Below the pieces are notes generated by a model, which searched no databases, was not told where the DNA came from, and saw only the letters and a list, made by a program, of their open reading frames with translations. From Przewalskia tangutica (lineage: Eukaryota; Streptophyta; Magnoliopsida; Solanales; Solanaceae): a DNA stretch of 64,000 nt. Shown here one piece after another: positions 36,026 to 49,000 of this stretch. Each line of letters starts with the position of its first letter. The stretch's first letter is position 1. The stretch lies in the NCBI GenBank assembly GCA_029844215.1, contig CM056733.1, forward strand, positions 44,405,142-44,469,141, in the 5' to 3' direction. The translations under genes and the position numbers were made by a program.

Positions 36026-36525
36026 TGTTATACCCCGTAGTTCCAGGGTATGTATGTGAGGACGTACGTACGAGAATACGACAGAAATATTGGAAAGAAA
36101 GGAAGATGTGATTTTTCGACGGAAAAGTTTCCGGGTTGTGTGAAGGAAAAAGGTTCGTTGATGGGAATTGGATTCCCAGATTTGGTATTTGGGCTTCTTG
36201 AATTATATTAGAATTATGGAATTTTATTTCCGGAATTGGTCACGTGGGGCCCACGGGAGAAATTTACGGTTTTGTGGGGCCCACTTTGTTTTCGAGATTT
36301 TGGCTTTTATGGATATTTTCGGAAGATGAAATATTTTGGACGAGTAAGAGGGCGACACGTGTCACCCCCCTAGGTGGCTCTTGGCCGAAATTAGCTAGAC
36401 AAGTGGCAAGACAAATGGCCAAGTCTTGCTAGATATTTTGTGTGGACAAGTGGCTTGTGGGACCCACACACACTTGTCCCCAATCTCAACCACACACTTG
36501 CCTTCATCCTAGCCCTTGGTTGTCC

Positions 36526-36533
36526 TATATATG
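36526..36533 (+). promoter_or_regulatory. TATA box of D 3' LTR
   Basis: TATATATG, as in the 5' LTR at 2139-2146. Confidence 0.55.
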
Positions 36534-38835
36534 CACTACTAGTTGATGAAATCTCCCACACTTAACCATTTCAAGACAAGAAATTCCCTCCCTTCTCCCT
36601 TGACCTTGGTCTCGTTTTTGAGCCCTTTTCTTGAGCTAAATTTGTCCAACAATTCTTAAACTCTTAAGTGTTCTTCCCTAAGGTGTTAGGAAGATTGTGT
36701 ACCAAGAGTTGGAAAAGATTTCACACCCCTAACCTCTAAACTTCACCTTGGCCGAGAGCTCCATGAACAAAAACCCTAAGTGTTCTTCACTTTTTGGAGT
36801 TGAATCTTGAAGAGAAGTTGGTTAGGAGCTTCTATGGGTTGCTTGTAGAGGATTGGAACGTAAAGATTTGGAGCTAAGACTTGCTTGGAGCGACACTAAG
36901 TTCTTGGATAGATTTTGGGCTATTTGAGGTAGTAAATCTTAACCTCTTTGTGAATTGGTCATTATACATATATTATAAGTATATTATGGAGTATTTAATA
37001 TATGGAGTAAAGTTTGGAAGAGTTGGATCTTGTTAACTTGATTAAAAGAAAGGATTGGCCGTTAGCCATTAAAATGGTAAAAACGTATCTTACTTGCTAA
37101 GAAGCTAATAACAAAGTAACTATAACTTATATTAAGAATGGAAATATAAGTTGGATGACTAATGAGTAAATTGGATAAGTAAAATGGACAAAGTTGGCCA
37201 AGGACCCCAACTTAAGGACTGTATTTACTTTGGACCGTATTTACTTTGGACTGTATTTACATTGGACTGTAATTACATTTCTGTTAAGGGGAAGATTTTT
37301 CAATCGCGTTCCGTTTGGGCGTGTGATCCCCTTTTTAATTATTGTATTGTTATGAAGGCGTGATAGTAAACGCAAGCACGGTTGGCGCGTAATCCCCTTC
37401 TTTTACTTATTGTTATTATGGAGGCGTGATAGTAAACCGCGTTACCGTTTGGGCGTGTAATCCCCTTCTTTATGTTGTTTAATTATTACGGTTATTCGGG
37501 CCTTGGAGAAAGATGGAAAAGTGAGTAAAAACGGGGGAAGTGTTGCCGAATTTTCCGTAGAATTAGAGGGATTTTTATTGGTATAAGTCTTCAATGGTAA
37601 GAAAGGTTTGATAAAAGTACTATGACCATTTTAGGAGTGGAGTACTACGTGTGGCGTGATCTACTTGGCTTAAGGAGTAGCCGACGGGTTGAAGTACTTG
37701 GAGCGTTTTGCTATTTGTCGATAATCGTCGCGAGGTATGTGAACCTCTTCCTATCCTTTCTAGCATGATTGTTGTGAACTATGTAGTACGGTAGACGTAC
37801 GTGTGCTAAACGAGTTTTGGTTGGTTTAAAACATAGGGTGTTATAATAGCTTTATGGGAAGTTAGTTATAACGACGTTATGTAGGTAAAAGAATGGTTTA
37901 TTGATTGTAGAAGTTAAGAGACTTGATCTTAAAAGATAAGAGACTTGACTTATAAACGACTTGATTTTGAAAGTTAAGAGACTTGATCTTGAAAGATAAG
38001 AGACTTGACTTATAACGACTTGTTTTCGGAAAAAGAGAAGTAACTTGATTTTAAGTATAGGTTACTTGTTTTGAAAAGAGTAAGTTCTTTGGGTTCTAAA
38101 AGAATACTTGTTGTTGTCTTGAAAGATAAGAGACTTAACTTATAAATGACGTTTTGTGAAATGTTAAGAACTATGAATTTTGTTAAAAAGTTGTGAAACC
38201 TCATTCGTGAGTAATGAGTACTTGGCTTTTAAAGAATAATGTTTCTTGATTTGAAATGAGAATAAGTATCGAACAAACCATCAGCGTTAATAAAGGAAAT
38301 GTATTGACTAATTGTTATTAAAACCAGAGAAACCTCCATCCGCAGAAGCTAAGATAAGACAAGATTGTATTACATTTCCTAGATCATGGTCTTTGTAACA
38401 AGATTGTTATAAACAAGAATAAGCGGCCACACATAAGACTAATGTAACTCAATTGTTTTAAAAGAGATTAAGACTATGAGTTATGAAACCTTTCTAAAAT
38501 AAGAGACTTGAGCATTTGAAATTAGGCAAACTTGAACGTTTGGAAAATAATGTTGTTACTTGAGTTTTAAAAGAAAGTGTTCTGGTTTACTTAAAAATGT
38601 GAGTCACTCTGCTTTTAATACTACGGTATCGGGTGACCTTTATAAAATAATTGGATCTTTTTAAAGAATTTAACGTTCGTTTTACTTTGGGGGTTAGAAC
38701 CTGGCCTTCGGGATTAAATGGAAGTACTTCGAGTTGTGTGTAACTTGCCTATTTTTGCGTGTGATAGCCTTGTTGTGCAAGTAATGTATTTCTATACCAC
38801 CGCCTCTCGATGGAGGCGGCTGATTTGTTATGTAT

Positions 38836-39030
38836 GATTCTTTATCGAGTCCCAGGATGGGCCGAGACACGTATTCCATCTAATTCTTTATCGAGTCCTA
38901 GGATGGGCCGACACACGTATTCCACGATTCTTTATCGAGTCCCACGATGGGCGAGACACGATTTCACGATTCTTTATCGAGTCCCGTGGATGGGCGAGAC
39001 ACGTATTCCACCAGTTCTTTATCGAGTCCC
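38836..39030 (+). repeat. 48-bp tandem repeat in D 3' LTR (interrupted by E)
   Basis: Four copies of the TCGAGTCCC...GGGC...ACACGTATTCCA unit and the start of a fifth, which resumes at 49468. Many copies have lost bases from CCCATGGGATGGG relative to 4492-4740. Confidence 0.85.
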
Positions 39031-39358
39031 CGTCACGACCCGAACTCGGCCCGTGGATCGTGCCTTACCGGGCACCCTAGTGATACAACATCAGTAATCA
39101 CGAACATAAAACATATACATGAAACAAATGAAGTACAAAACGATGTCGAGGAAAGCTTGCCTTTCAAGATATATATAAATAACAACTTTTACAAATGAGC
39201 AGTTAAATCCTTTTTACAAACCCCGCCACAACGATTACTGCACTCTAAGAAATGATATGACAACAATGGCGGGACAGGGCCCCGCCAAACCCCTGAATGT
39301 AAACACTTACTACGACAGGGGACTATACCACTGATAAGCCTCCGGAGAAACGGAGCTT
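39031..39358 (-). repeat. E LTR tail fragment
   Basis: Matches 40138-40470 and 46048-46384 (the R/U5 end of the LTR) and stops abruptly at CGGAGCTT, where gag sequence begins. Confidence 0.85.
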
Positions 39359-39933
39359 ACGTGTAGCTGTGAACCGGAAGCTCTGGAGCTCTGACCAACT
39401 CCCGCATACCCCGAACGTCCTGAAATTCGTGGAGGACCTCGCCAGACCGTGGATGTGCATAATCTAATCCGCTGGTGAGGCGACTCGCCTCAAAAGTTAC
39501 TAAAGGACCTTGATGCTCTGGCCCTCTTCTGCTGTCCTTCGTTAACCCGTAAATCTCTACGTTTCTTGGCTCGCGCGCATAAGCCCGCATACGTGCCATG
39601 CTCAAGCCTAATCAAGAATTACTCTTGCACAACCTCTCTTAGATAGTCATCAAGACGTGGTACATCGGTATACTCGTAGCCACATCCATAGCTAGTAATG
39701 TGGTCGCTTTCTTTGCACTCTATATTCACTGTTCCTGGCCGTGGAACCGGTTCAAATATCATGGCCGCGCGGAACCGCTGTACAAACTCGCTTTGGGGCT
39801 AGTGACGCCGCAAAACTCCCCAAATGAAGCACTACCCTAGGTAATGATTGGGCTGTGCCCTCGCCACCTCCGAACTCTACTCGCAGCCTCCTCGGCCGCT
39901 TGCCTCCCGGGCCGGGTTGCCTACGCGAGGCAT
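39359..39933 (-). pseudogene. gag: Second gag copy in E (truncated)
   Basis: Minus strand from the family ATG at 39933-39931 down to the LTR junction. It matches the first E gag (45118-45846) closely. It includes the frame 39357-39605 with SMARMRAYAREPRNVEIYG, equivalent to the DIARMQAHA region, then a linker with TFEASR. It lacks the Gag core and the zinc knuckle; the latter is lost at the fusion to the LTR tail. A duplicate of the same gag 5.9 kb away supports recombination rather than an independent insertion. Confidence 0.78.
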
Positions 39934-40122
39934 AACGGTAAGGGAAAGAAATACGTCAGAGGGTCCAACTTACAACACATCTCTAAGGCACGATCTCAGA
40001 GTGAGAAGAATAGAAACCAATCCTAAATACCCTATAGCCTCCTGATTATTGGTGTGGTGCACAACACACCGATAATCAAGACTTCATCGGATACGATCAG
40101 AGACACTTTCCGAGGATTAATC

Positions 40123-40133
40123 GCTCGATACCA
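40123..40133 (-). other. Primer-binding site, second copy in E
   Basis: TGGTATCGAGC on the minus strand, 4 nt after the LTR 40138-43501. Confidence 0.7.
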
Positions 40134-40137
40134 CTTT

Positions 40138-43100
40138 TGTCACGACCGAACTGGCCTGGATCGTGCCTTACCCCGGGCACCCTAGTGATACAACATCAGA
40201 GTAATCAGCGGAACATAAAACATATACATGAAACAAATGAAGTACAAAACAGTAATCTGAGGAAAGCTTGCCTTTCGGCATATATATAAATAACAACTTT
40301 TACAAATGAACAGTTAAATCCTTTTTACAAACCCTGCCCACAACAGTACTACAGACCTCTAAGAAATGATATGACAACAATGGCGGGACAGGCCGCCAAA
40401 CCCCGAATGTAAACACTTACTACGACGGGACTATACCACCGATAAGCCTCGGAGAAACGGAGCTTCCCAAACCAAATGGCGTGACTCGAGAGCTAGGATC
40501 AACGATCGGTGTACCTCAACTGCGGCATGAACGCAGCCTCAAGGAGGTCGATAACAAAAATGCAGTATGTGAAACTAAAAATACGTAAATGAAATCATAA
40601 TAGTCTATAAAGCAGAGACATGTATGATAAGCAAACTACGATCACAACAAATAAGCGATATGTCAAGTCGTGACTCACGCCCTCAAAGTTATCACAATAA
40701 AACCGTACGGGGCAAGTACGAAGGCATAGCCGACTACTAAGACCCACAGTACCAAAAATACCACAAACTGTATCCCGAGGTCTTTCTAGACCGCACCACA
40801 TGATCGGCCGCCACTCGCCCGCAATATCAATGCGCGTCTATCCTCGAACTCTCGCGACTCCGCATAGGTCACACACGACCCGCATGAGGTATTCCTCGAA
40901 TCATGGTCCTGCATCACCGAGGTATACCCCGCATCGGCGCAGCTAACCTCGGTATCCGCCTAGGCTCCCGCAACCCGCATAGTCTCAAAAGACCGCATAG
41001 TCTCACTGCATCGCATAGGAATCCCGCGTCGGGCTAAACACCGGAATGATCAATCCTCGAGCTACCGCGACCGCATAGTCACGAGGACCGCATAGCCGTA
41101 AAGACCCGCATCAAGGGTGGCAAGCCCTCGGATAATAAGTCAAAGGGTATGTGATACAATAATAGTACAACGCTTAACGCTTAACAACGTAAGCACAACA
41201 AGAATGACCCCTTACATCACGATCACACAAGATACTAACACACGTAGCATCCTAACATTTTCACTTATCACATCAACAAGAAAGTATTTACAAGGCTATC
41301 TCAAACCAAAGACAATCAAGTTATTCACACAAGGTACTTTAAGCTAACAAGTTCGGGTATCTACCCCTAAAGTACTTCATACATTAAATCTTTTAAAAGA
41401 TCCGTTGCTTTCACATAAGTCACACAATACCCGTAGTATAAAAATAAAGTGACTGTCTTTTTAAATAAACTAAAACACTTACCTTTGTAAAATCAAGTAA
41501 CAACATTATTTTCCAAACGTCCAAGTTTGCCTAATTTCAAATGTTCACGTTTCTTATTTTAGAAAGGTTTCGTAGTTCATAGTCTTATTCATTAAGAATA
41601 TAATTCTCTTTTAAACAATCTGAGAAACATAAGTCTTATATGTGAGTAGGATATTCTTGTTTATAACAATCTTATTACAAAGAAAGTGATCTAGGAAATA
41701 TCATTTTGTCTCATCTTAGCTTCATGCGGATGGAAGTTTCTCCGGTTTTAATAATACTTAATTAGCCAAAACGTTTCCTTTTATTAACGCTGCAGTGGTT
41801 TGTCGATACACATTCTGATTTCCGAAATCAGTAAAACATTCTTAAGCCGTTATACCTAACTTCCCATAAAGCTAGTATAACTCTTAAGTTTTTAAAACCA
41901 AGTATTACTCTTCTTTCAAAAAGGTTTCTTAATTCTTTTGAAATACTTCAAGTTCTTTATTTACCCATATCAAGCCAGTTATAGTTCAAATGAGTTACCT
42001 TTTAAAGACCACAAGTATTTTCTTACCAACATAACGCTGTTATAACCAACTTCCCATAAAGCCGTTATAACACTTTATGTTTTAAACCAATCAAATCGTT
42101 TAGCACGTATGCGTCTACCGTACTACATAGTTCACACATATCATGCTAGAATAGATAGGAAGAGGTTCACATACCTCGCGACGAGTATCGACTAATAGCA
42201 AAACGATCCAAGTACTTCCAACTGTCGGCTACTCCTTTAATCAAAGTAGATCGCGCCACACGTAGTACATCAACCTATAAGGCCACAAGCGCTTATTAAC
42301 ATTTAGATCTCATCGTAGAACATTCTACCGAAAATTCGGCGACCTCCCGCAACAACAGAAATCTCCTCTCTATCGAGGCGGCTACCAAGCCAACCAGTGG
42401 GTTATACGCCTAACCCTAACGGGTACAATTCTACTCCACGGTACTACTACACAAGTCTCATCTGAATACATTCATGTAATTACTGTCAAGATTCTTCTTT
42501 AAATTCAGCTTAAGTCGCAAGACATTGCGTAAAGTATTATTCAGCTTAAGTCAAAAGACATTGCCGATAACTACGTTCAGTTCTATATATAGTATACTTC
42601 AACTATATATTCTAACAATATGTAATTTCCAATTACAATAGAGGGACAAGATAATTACCTCGATAAGCCCATAATTATCCTAGTTTAAATGTCGATCCTG
42701 AGCAAGGTTTAGCTCCTACTGCAAGGCTCCGACCCGCCCAAACAACCCTTAGAAGTTCTAACCAACTTCTACTCAATACTCCAAATGGACTATGGAGATT
42801 TTCCTAGGGTTTCGGTTTTGTATTGGAGTATAATAGTATTTCTGGGCATTTTCAGATAGTATAACCTTAGAATACTACAAGGTATACGGCTAAGGTATTT
42901 GGGCATTATAACAATACTTTGAGAGTATTTCTACCAAGAGGGGTATTATACGAAAGCAACTAGGCAGTGGGGTACCACGGCTAGCACCCAGGAGGGTGGC
43001 TACCCTCGGCCTACCCCACTGTGGGGAAACTCTCGCCAAGGGCCTCACGAAATGGGAGGGAGCTCTCAAGACTTAGAGATTTTTGGATGAAGAAGTCTTC

Positions 43101-43501
43101 AAAGGGAAGGGGTATTTATAGGTCAAGTGAAGGCCAACCAATGGCCAAGATCTTGCCAAGTGCAAGTGTAGGGCCAAGATCCACCCACGTGTCCTTGACC
43201 AACTAACACACAAAATATCCTACCAACTACACCTCCATTTCGTCCAAACCGAGCTCTCACGTCCGCCAATGGGAGGTGCCAAGTGGCGCCTCATGTTGGC
43301 CCAACACGCTTCGCCTCTCGGAAAAATCCGCAAAAATTAAAAATGACATAGCCGGAAATTCCCTACGAAAGTCGTGGAAAACGTTTTCGAAAAACGACTC
43401 TAAACGTGTTGTGAACAAAAGAATTCGCCAAGCCTAAATCACAAGTTCAAATTTTCTACGTACGTCCTGACGTACATACTCTGGAAATACGGGGTATAAC
43501 A
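40138..43501 (-). repeat. E middle LTR (shared by two internal regions)
   Basis: Plus-strand view TGTCACGACCGAACTGG ... GGGGTATAACA, 3,364 bp; TATA 43113-43120 (minus). A GC-rich cassette with repeated CCGCATAG words is at ~40840-41110. No gene is visible. Confidence 0.88.
43113..43120 (-). promoter_or_regulatory. TATA box of E middle LTR
   Basis: TATAAATA on the minus strand; same in the outer LTR at 49063-49070. Confidence 0.6.
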
Positions 43502-43539
43502 TTCTCCCCTCCTTAGAAACATTCGTCCCGAATGTTCCT
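43502..43539 (-). other. Hairpin plus polypurine tract of E
   Basis: Minus strand: AGGAACATTCG-GGA-CGAATGTTTCT (43515-43539), then AAGGAGGGGAGAA (43502-43514), then the LTR. Confidence 0.8.
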
Positions 43540-43681
43540 TCTAAGTCTCAAAACAAACGCGCGCCGGTATAGTCTTCACTGCTATACTTACGAAAACAAT
43601 CACGCACGCATGGCCACTAACCAACTTGCGCAAAATACTTACCTCCAAGTCCACGAGGACACACCTCTAACACCACCAAAC

Positions 43682-43699
43682 TGATACCACTTTTGTCAC
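43682..43699 (-). other. PBS-like sequence near the 3' end of E
   Basis: GTGACAAAAGTGGTATCA on the minus strand, ~180 bp before the downstream LTR; same as in C and B. Confidence 0.7.
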
Positions 43700-43739
43700 T
43701 TTGTCGCGAGCCTTGCTCCGACGACCCCACAAATGGTAC

Positions 43740-44520
43740 CGGGTCAGATGCGATCCTCGAGGTCGTGACACTCGAACTCTACCACATTCGACACGGCCGG
43801 TTCCAAAACTCGGTTACTATTTCTAACGTGGTCATCATTAAAAGGAACACTGATGGATCTCGATACTTTCCGATCATAACAATACGAAAGATCGGACGTC
43901 GCCTCCTAAGTCGGACCAAGAAAGCTAACATATAGGCAACCCGCCTATTCTTCACAAGAACTCTAAAGGGCCCAAAGTAACTTCGGCTAAGTTCACTGTT
44001 CTCCAAAACTCGTCACACCCAACCCGGGTGGTACTTTCAAGAAGACCGACCATCAACTCAACTCTAAGCGCGTCGCCGATTATCCGCACGATTTCCGAGC
44101 CGCGAACTTCTTCTAGACAAGCTTCACTATCCACGATCTGCCGGAACAAGCTGAACCAACTGTCTGAACCTTGCCAACATCGAACCAATCGACCGACAAC
44201 TTACACTTCCGCCCTTACAAGGCTTCATAAGGCGATATCCGAGCACTGAAATGGTAGCTTAAACGCTCCCTCTACAGGAGACAACAATCCCCACAACTAC
44301 CCCTGAAATCCACACACTGGCCCGAGGGCACGCGATTCTCGAGACTCACCTGAGTTCTTAACCTTGCCTGGTAAAACTTCCAGAAACAAAAACAGCCGCA
44401 ACCTGGGCTCCACTGTCTGCCATAAGGTGAAGGTAGGCACCCCGTGCAGCCTTACAACCTTCTCGATGTACCAACACCGCGAGTGAATGGTCCCGATCAA
44501 GAACACGATGGGCTGCCCCC
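43740..44520 (-). pseudogene. Integrase C-terminal remnant of E
   Basis: The clearest of the three integrase tails. The minus frame 44297-44533 contains YIEKVVRLHGVPTF, equivalent to the YIREIVRLHGVP of Ty3/gypsy integrases, and then a decayed core. Lower on the strand, VRCWQGSDSWF (44188 down) corresponds to WFDVG...VQ. ELMVGLLESTTRVGCDEFW, read with neighbours, covers the RRRLEF-to-KLSPRY area. VAYMLAF and GKYRDPS (43779-44006) cover the end. The segment begins inside the catalytic core, so the first catalytic residues were never present here. It joins the spacer at ~44520. Confidence 0.82.
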
Positions 44521-45117
44521 ATCGACCGACCATCGGTCGAACGCATCCACGAACTCGCAGACGTTAACTAAACTTGGGCCTAAGACCCTCACAACCCTAA
44601 CACAAGGCGGGACCACCACAACCTGACCCCACCACCAAAACTACCGCGGGTTGACCCGCAACGGGGCCTCAACCCGACCCGGCAACGCGCACAACGCTAG
44701 CTCCCGATCCTAACAATCTCACTAATCACGTTTCGAAAACCTAGCGGTCTTCTTAGCTCAACTACCCCCTTTCATTCCACACTACTAGGGACCTATCCCA
44801 ACATAACTCACGTGCACTATGCACTTCCGATAAGAGTCAAACATAACACTACACCTTTTCTCGAGATGGCCTCACCTCTAAGGTCTTTACGTAAAAAGCT
44901 CTAAGGCTCACACCTTCTCTATCCCCCAAAATCTTACTCGGTTTAAACAACCATGATCTAATCACGACTAACACACTGCTATCAGAACATAGCACTTACG
45001 GTATACTCACCTTATCACACATACTGATCTCTAGAGGGTTAAAGATATATCTATATCTACTGCTTCACTCCCCTTAGTCGTTCTAATCAAACCTGCCACG
45101 TAGGGCTCATAGCTAAG
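44521..45117 (-). other. Non-coding spacer after gag (E)
   Basis: Same spacer as in B and C, with the GGTTGTGAGGGTCTTAGGCC block at ~44577-44596 and GGTTTGATTAGAACGACTAA right after gag at ~45077-45096. Confidence 0.65.
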
Positions 45118-45846
45118 GAAGATGACGAACTACCCACCGATCCTGAAGGCTAAGTCCTCCTACAAGGACACCCCATCGACATCAGACCCGGACGGTCGTA
45201 GGTACAACAAGTACCAACTAAAAGACGACATTCTCGACGACGCGCACATTGTGAATACCGAAAAAGCGAATCCGGATGGCCGAACCTACGTAGGCGTGGA
45301 ACGGAAGCTCGAGCTCGACCAACTCCCGCATACCGAACGCCCCGAAATTCGTGGAGACTCGCCGTGACCGTGGATGTGCATAATCTAATCCGCGAGGCGA
45401 CTACGCCTCAAAAGTTACTAAAGGACCTTCGCTGCTCGCCTCTTCTCGTCGCCCTTCGTTAACGTAAATCTCTACGCTTGGCTCACGCGATAAGCCCGCA
45501 TACGTGCCATGCTCAAGCCTAATCAAGAATTACTCTTGCACAACCTCTCTTAGATAGTCATCAAGACCCGTGGTACATCGGTATACTCTCGTAGCCACAT
45601 CCATAGCTAGTAATGTGGTCGCTTTCTTTGCACTCTATATTCATCGCTCCCGGCCGTGGAATCAAGGTTCAAATATCATGGCCGCGTTGGGAATCGCCGT
45701 ACAAACTCTCTGGGGCTAGTGACGTCGCAAAACTCCCGAATGAAGCACTACCCTAGGTAATGATTGGGCTGTGCCTCGCCACCCTCTAAACTCTACTCGC
45801 AGCCTCCGCCGCTTTGCCTCCCGGGCGGGTTGCCTACGCGAGGCAT
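45118..45846 (-). pseudogene. gag: gag remnant of E (shortened, broken)
   Basis: Begins at the family ATG (45846-45844), with the Ala/Arg-rich N-terminus immediately frame-broken. The ~150-bp replacement of the core, LDDYL-like and RMRAYA-like stretches, a linker and a decayed zinc knuckle (~45150-45280) follow as in B and C. No frame is longer than about 80 codons. It is the template of the duplicate at 39359-39933. Confidence 0.75.
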
Positions 45847-46032
45847 AACGGTGGGAAAGAAATACGTCGAGGGTCCAACTTACAACACGGCTCTAAGGCA
45901 CGATCTCGAGTGAGAAGAATAGAAACCAATCCTAAATACCCTATAGCCTCACGATTATTGGTGTGGTGCACAACACAATCGATAATCAAGACCCATCGGA
46001 TACGATGCGTAGACACTTTCCGAGGATTAATC

Positions 46033-46043
46033 GCTCGATACCA
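46033..46043 (-). other. Primer-binding site of E
   Basis: TGGTATCGAGC on the minus strand next to LTR 46048-49467. Confidence 0.75.
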
Positions 46044-46047
46044 CTTT

Positions 46048-49000
46048 TGTCATGACCGAACTGGGCCGTGATCGTGCCTTACCCCGGGCACCCTAGTGAT
46101 ACAACATCAGAGTAATCAGCGGAACATAAAACATATACATGAAACAAATGAAGTACAAAACAGTAATCTGAGGAAAGCTTGTCTTTCGGCATATATATAA
46201 ATAACAACTTTTACAAATGAACAGTTAAATCCTTTTTATAAACCCCGCCACAACAAGATTACATGCACTTAAGAAATGATATGACAACAATGGCGGGACA
46301 GGGCCCCGCCAAACCCCTGAATGTAAACACTTACTACGACAGGGGACTATACCACTGATAAGCCTCCGGAGAAACGGAGCTTCCCAAACGCTGAAACTGT
46401 GACCCTGAGAGCTAGGATCAACGACTGGTGTACCTCAACCTGCGGCATGAACGCAGCCCGAAGGAGGTCAAGATAACAGTGCCGAGTATGTGAAACTAAA
46501 AATACGTAAATGAAATCATAATAGTCTATAAAGCAGAGACATGTATGATAAGCAAACTACGATTCACAACAAATAAGCAAATATGTCAAGTCGTGGACTC
46601 ACGCCTCAAAGTTATCACAATAAAACCGCACGGCAAGTACGAAGGCATAGCCGACTACTAAGACCCACGCATCAAAAATACCACAAATCAGATCCCGAGG
46701 TCTTTCTAGACCGCACCACATGATCGGCCGCCACTCGCCCGCAATATCAATGCGGCGTCTATCCTCGAACTCTCGCAGCTCCGCATAGGTCACACACGAC
46801 CCGCATGAGGTATTCCTCGAATCATGGTCCTGCATCACCGAGGTATACCCCGCATCGGGCGGCTAACCTCGGTATCCGCTTAGGCTCCCGCAACCCGCAT
46901 AGTCTCAAAAGACCGCATAGTCTCAACAGACCGCATAGGAATCCCCGCGTCGGGCTAAACACCCGAATGATCAATCTCGAGCTACCGCGACTCGCATAGT
47001 CACGAGGACCGTGATAGCCGTGAAAGACCAGATCGGGTGGCAAGCCCTCGGTATAATAAGTCAAAGGGTATGTGATACAATAATAGTACAACGCTTAACG
47101 CTTAACAACGTAAGCACAACAAGAATGACCCCTTACATCACGATCACACAAGATACTAACACACGTAGCATCCTAACATTTTCACTTATCACATCAACAA
47201 GAAAGTATTTACAAGGCTATCTCAAACCAAAGACAATCAAGTTATTCACACAAGGTACTTTAAGCTAACAAGTTCGGGTATCTACCCCTAAAGTACTTCA
47301 TACATTAAATCTTTTAAAAGATCCGTTGCTTTCACATAAGTCACACAATACCCGTAGTATAAAAATAAAGTGACTGTCTTTTTAAATAAACCAAAACACT
47401 TACCTTTGTAAAATCAAGTAACAACATTATTTTCCAAACGTCCAAGTTTGCCTAATTTCAAATGTTCACGTTTCTTATTTTAGAAAGGTTTCGTAGTTCA
47501 TAGTCTTATTCATTAAGAATATAATTCTCTTTTAAACAATCTGAGAAACATAAGTCTTATATGTGAGTAGGATATTCTTGTTTATAACAATCTTATTACA
47601 GCAGCCGTGATCTAGGAAATATCATTTTGTCTCATCTTAGCTTCTATGCAGATGGAAGTTTCTACTGGTTTTAATAATACTTAATTAGCCAAAACGTTTC
47701 CTTTTATTAACGCTGCAGTGGTTTGTCGATACACATTCTGATTTCAAATCAAGAAACATTCTTCAGCCGTTATACCTAACTTCCCATAAAGCTAGTATAA
47801 CTCTTAAGTTTTTCAAAACCAAGTATTACTTCTTCTTTCAAAATGATTCAAAAATCTTTTGAAATACTTCAAGTTCTTTATTAACACATAACAAGCCGCT
47901 TATAGTTCAAATCGATTACCTTTAAAGACCACAAGTATTTTCTTACCAACATAAAGTCGTATAACCAACTTCCCATAAAGCCGTTATAACACTTTATGTT
48001 TTAAACCAATCAAATACGTTTAGCACATGACGTCACCGTACTACATAGTTCACACATATCATGCTAGAAGAGATAGGAAGAGGTTCACATACCTCGCGAC
48101 AGTATCGACTAATAGCAAACGCTCAAGTACTTCCAACCGTCGGCTACTCCTTAAGCCAAGTAGATCGCGCCACACGTAGTCTTCAACCTATAAGGCCACA
48201 AGGCGCTTATTAACATTTAGATCTCATCGTAGAACATTCTACAGAAAATTGAAGACCTCCCCGCAACAACAGCGTAAATCTCCTCCTCTATCGAGGCCGG
48301 CTACCAAGCCAACCAGGGGGGGGGGGGGTTATACGTCTAACCCTAACGGGTACAATTCTACTCCACGGTACTACTACACAAGTCTACTGTAAAACACCCC
48401 AATGTAATTACAGTTCAGTATTCTTCTTTAAATTCAGGCTTAAGTCGCAAGACATTGCCGTAAGTATTATTCAGGCTTAAGTCAAAAGACATTGCCGATA
48501 ACTACGTTCAGTTCTATATATAGTATACTTCAACTATATATTCTAACAATATGTAATTTCCAATTACAATAGAGGGACAAGATAATTACCTCGATAAGCC
48601 CATAATTATCCTAGTTTAAATGTCGATCCTGAGCAAGGTTTAGCTCCTACTGCAAGGCCCGACTCGCCCAAACAACCCTTAGAAGTTCTAACCAACTTCT
48701 ACTCAATACTCCAATGACTATGGAGATTTTCCTAGGGTTTCGGTTTTGTGAGTACGGAGTATAATAGTATTTCGGGCATTTTCAGATAGTATAACCTTAG
48801 AATACTACAAGGTATACGGCTAAGGTATTTGGGCATTATAACAATACTTTTGAGAGTATTTCTACCAAGAGGGGGGTATTATACGAAAGCAACTAGGCTA
48901 GGGGGGGGTACCCCACGGCTAGCACCCCAAGGAGGGGGGGTGGCTACCCCTCGGCCTACCCCACTAGGGGGGGAAACTCTCGGCCAAGGGGGCCTCACGA

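Larger units (their letters stand above)
36026..39030 (+). repeat. D 3' LTR, first part
   Basis: TGTTATACCCCGTAGTTCCA start. G-box-like palindrome 36354-36363, TATA 36526-36533. The 48-bp tandem array begins at 38836 and is cut by E after GTCCC (39026-39030). Continues at 49473. Confidence 0.9.
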
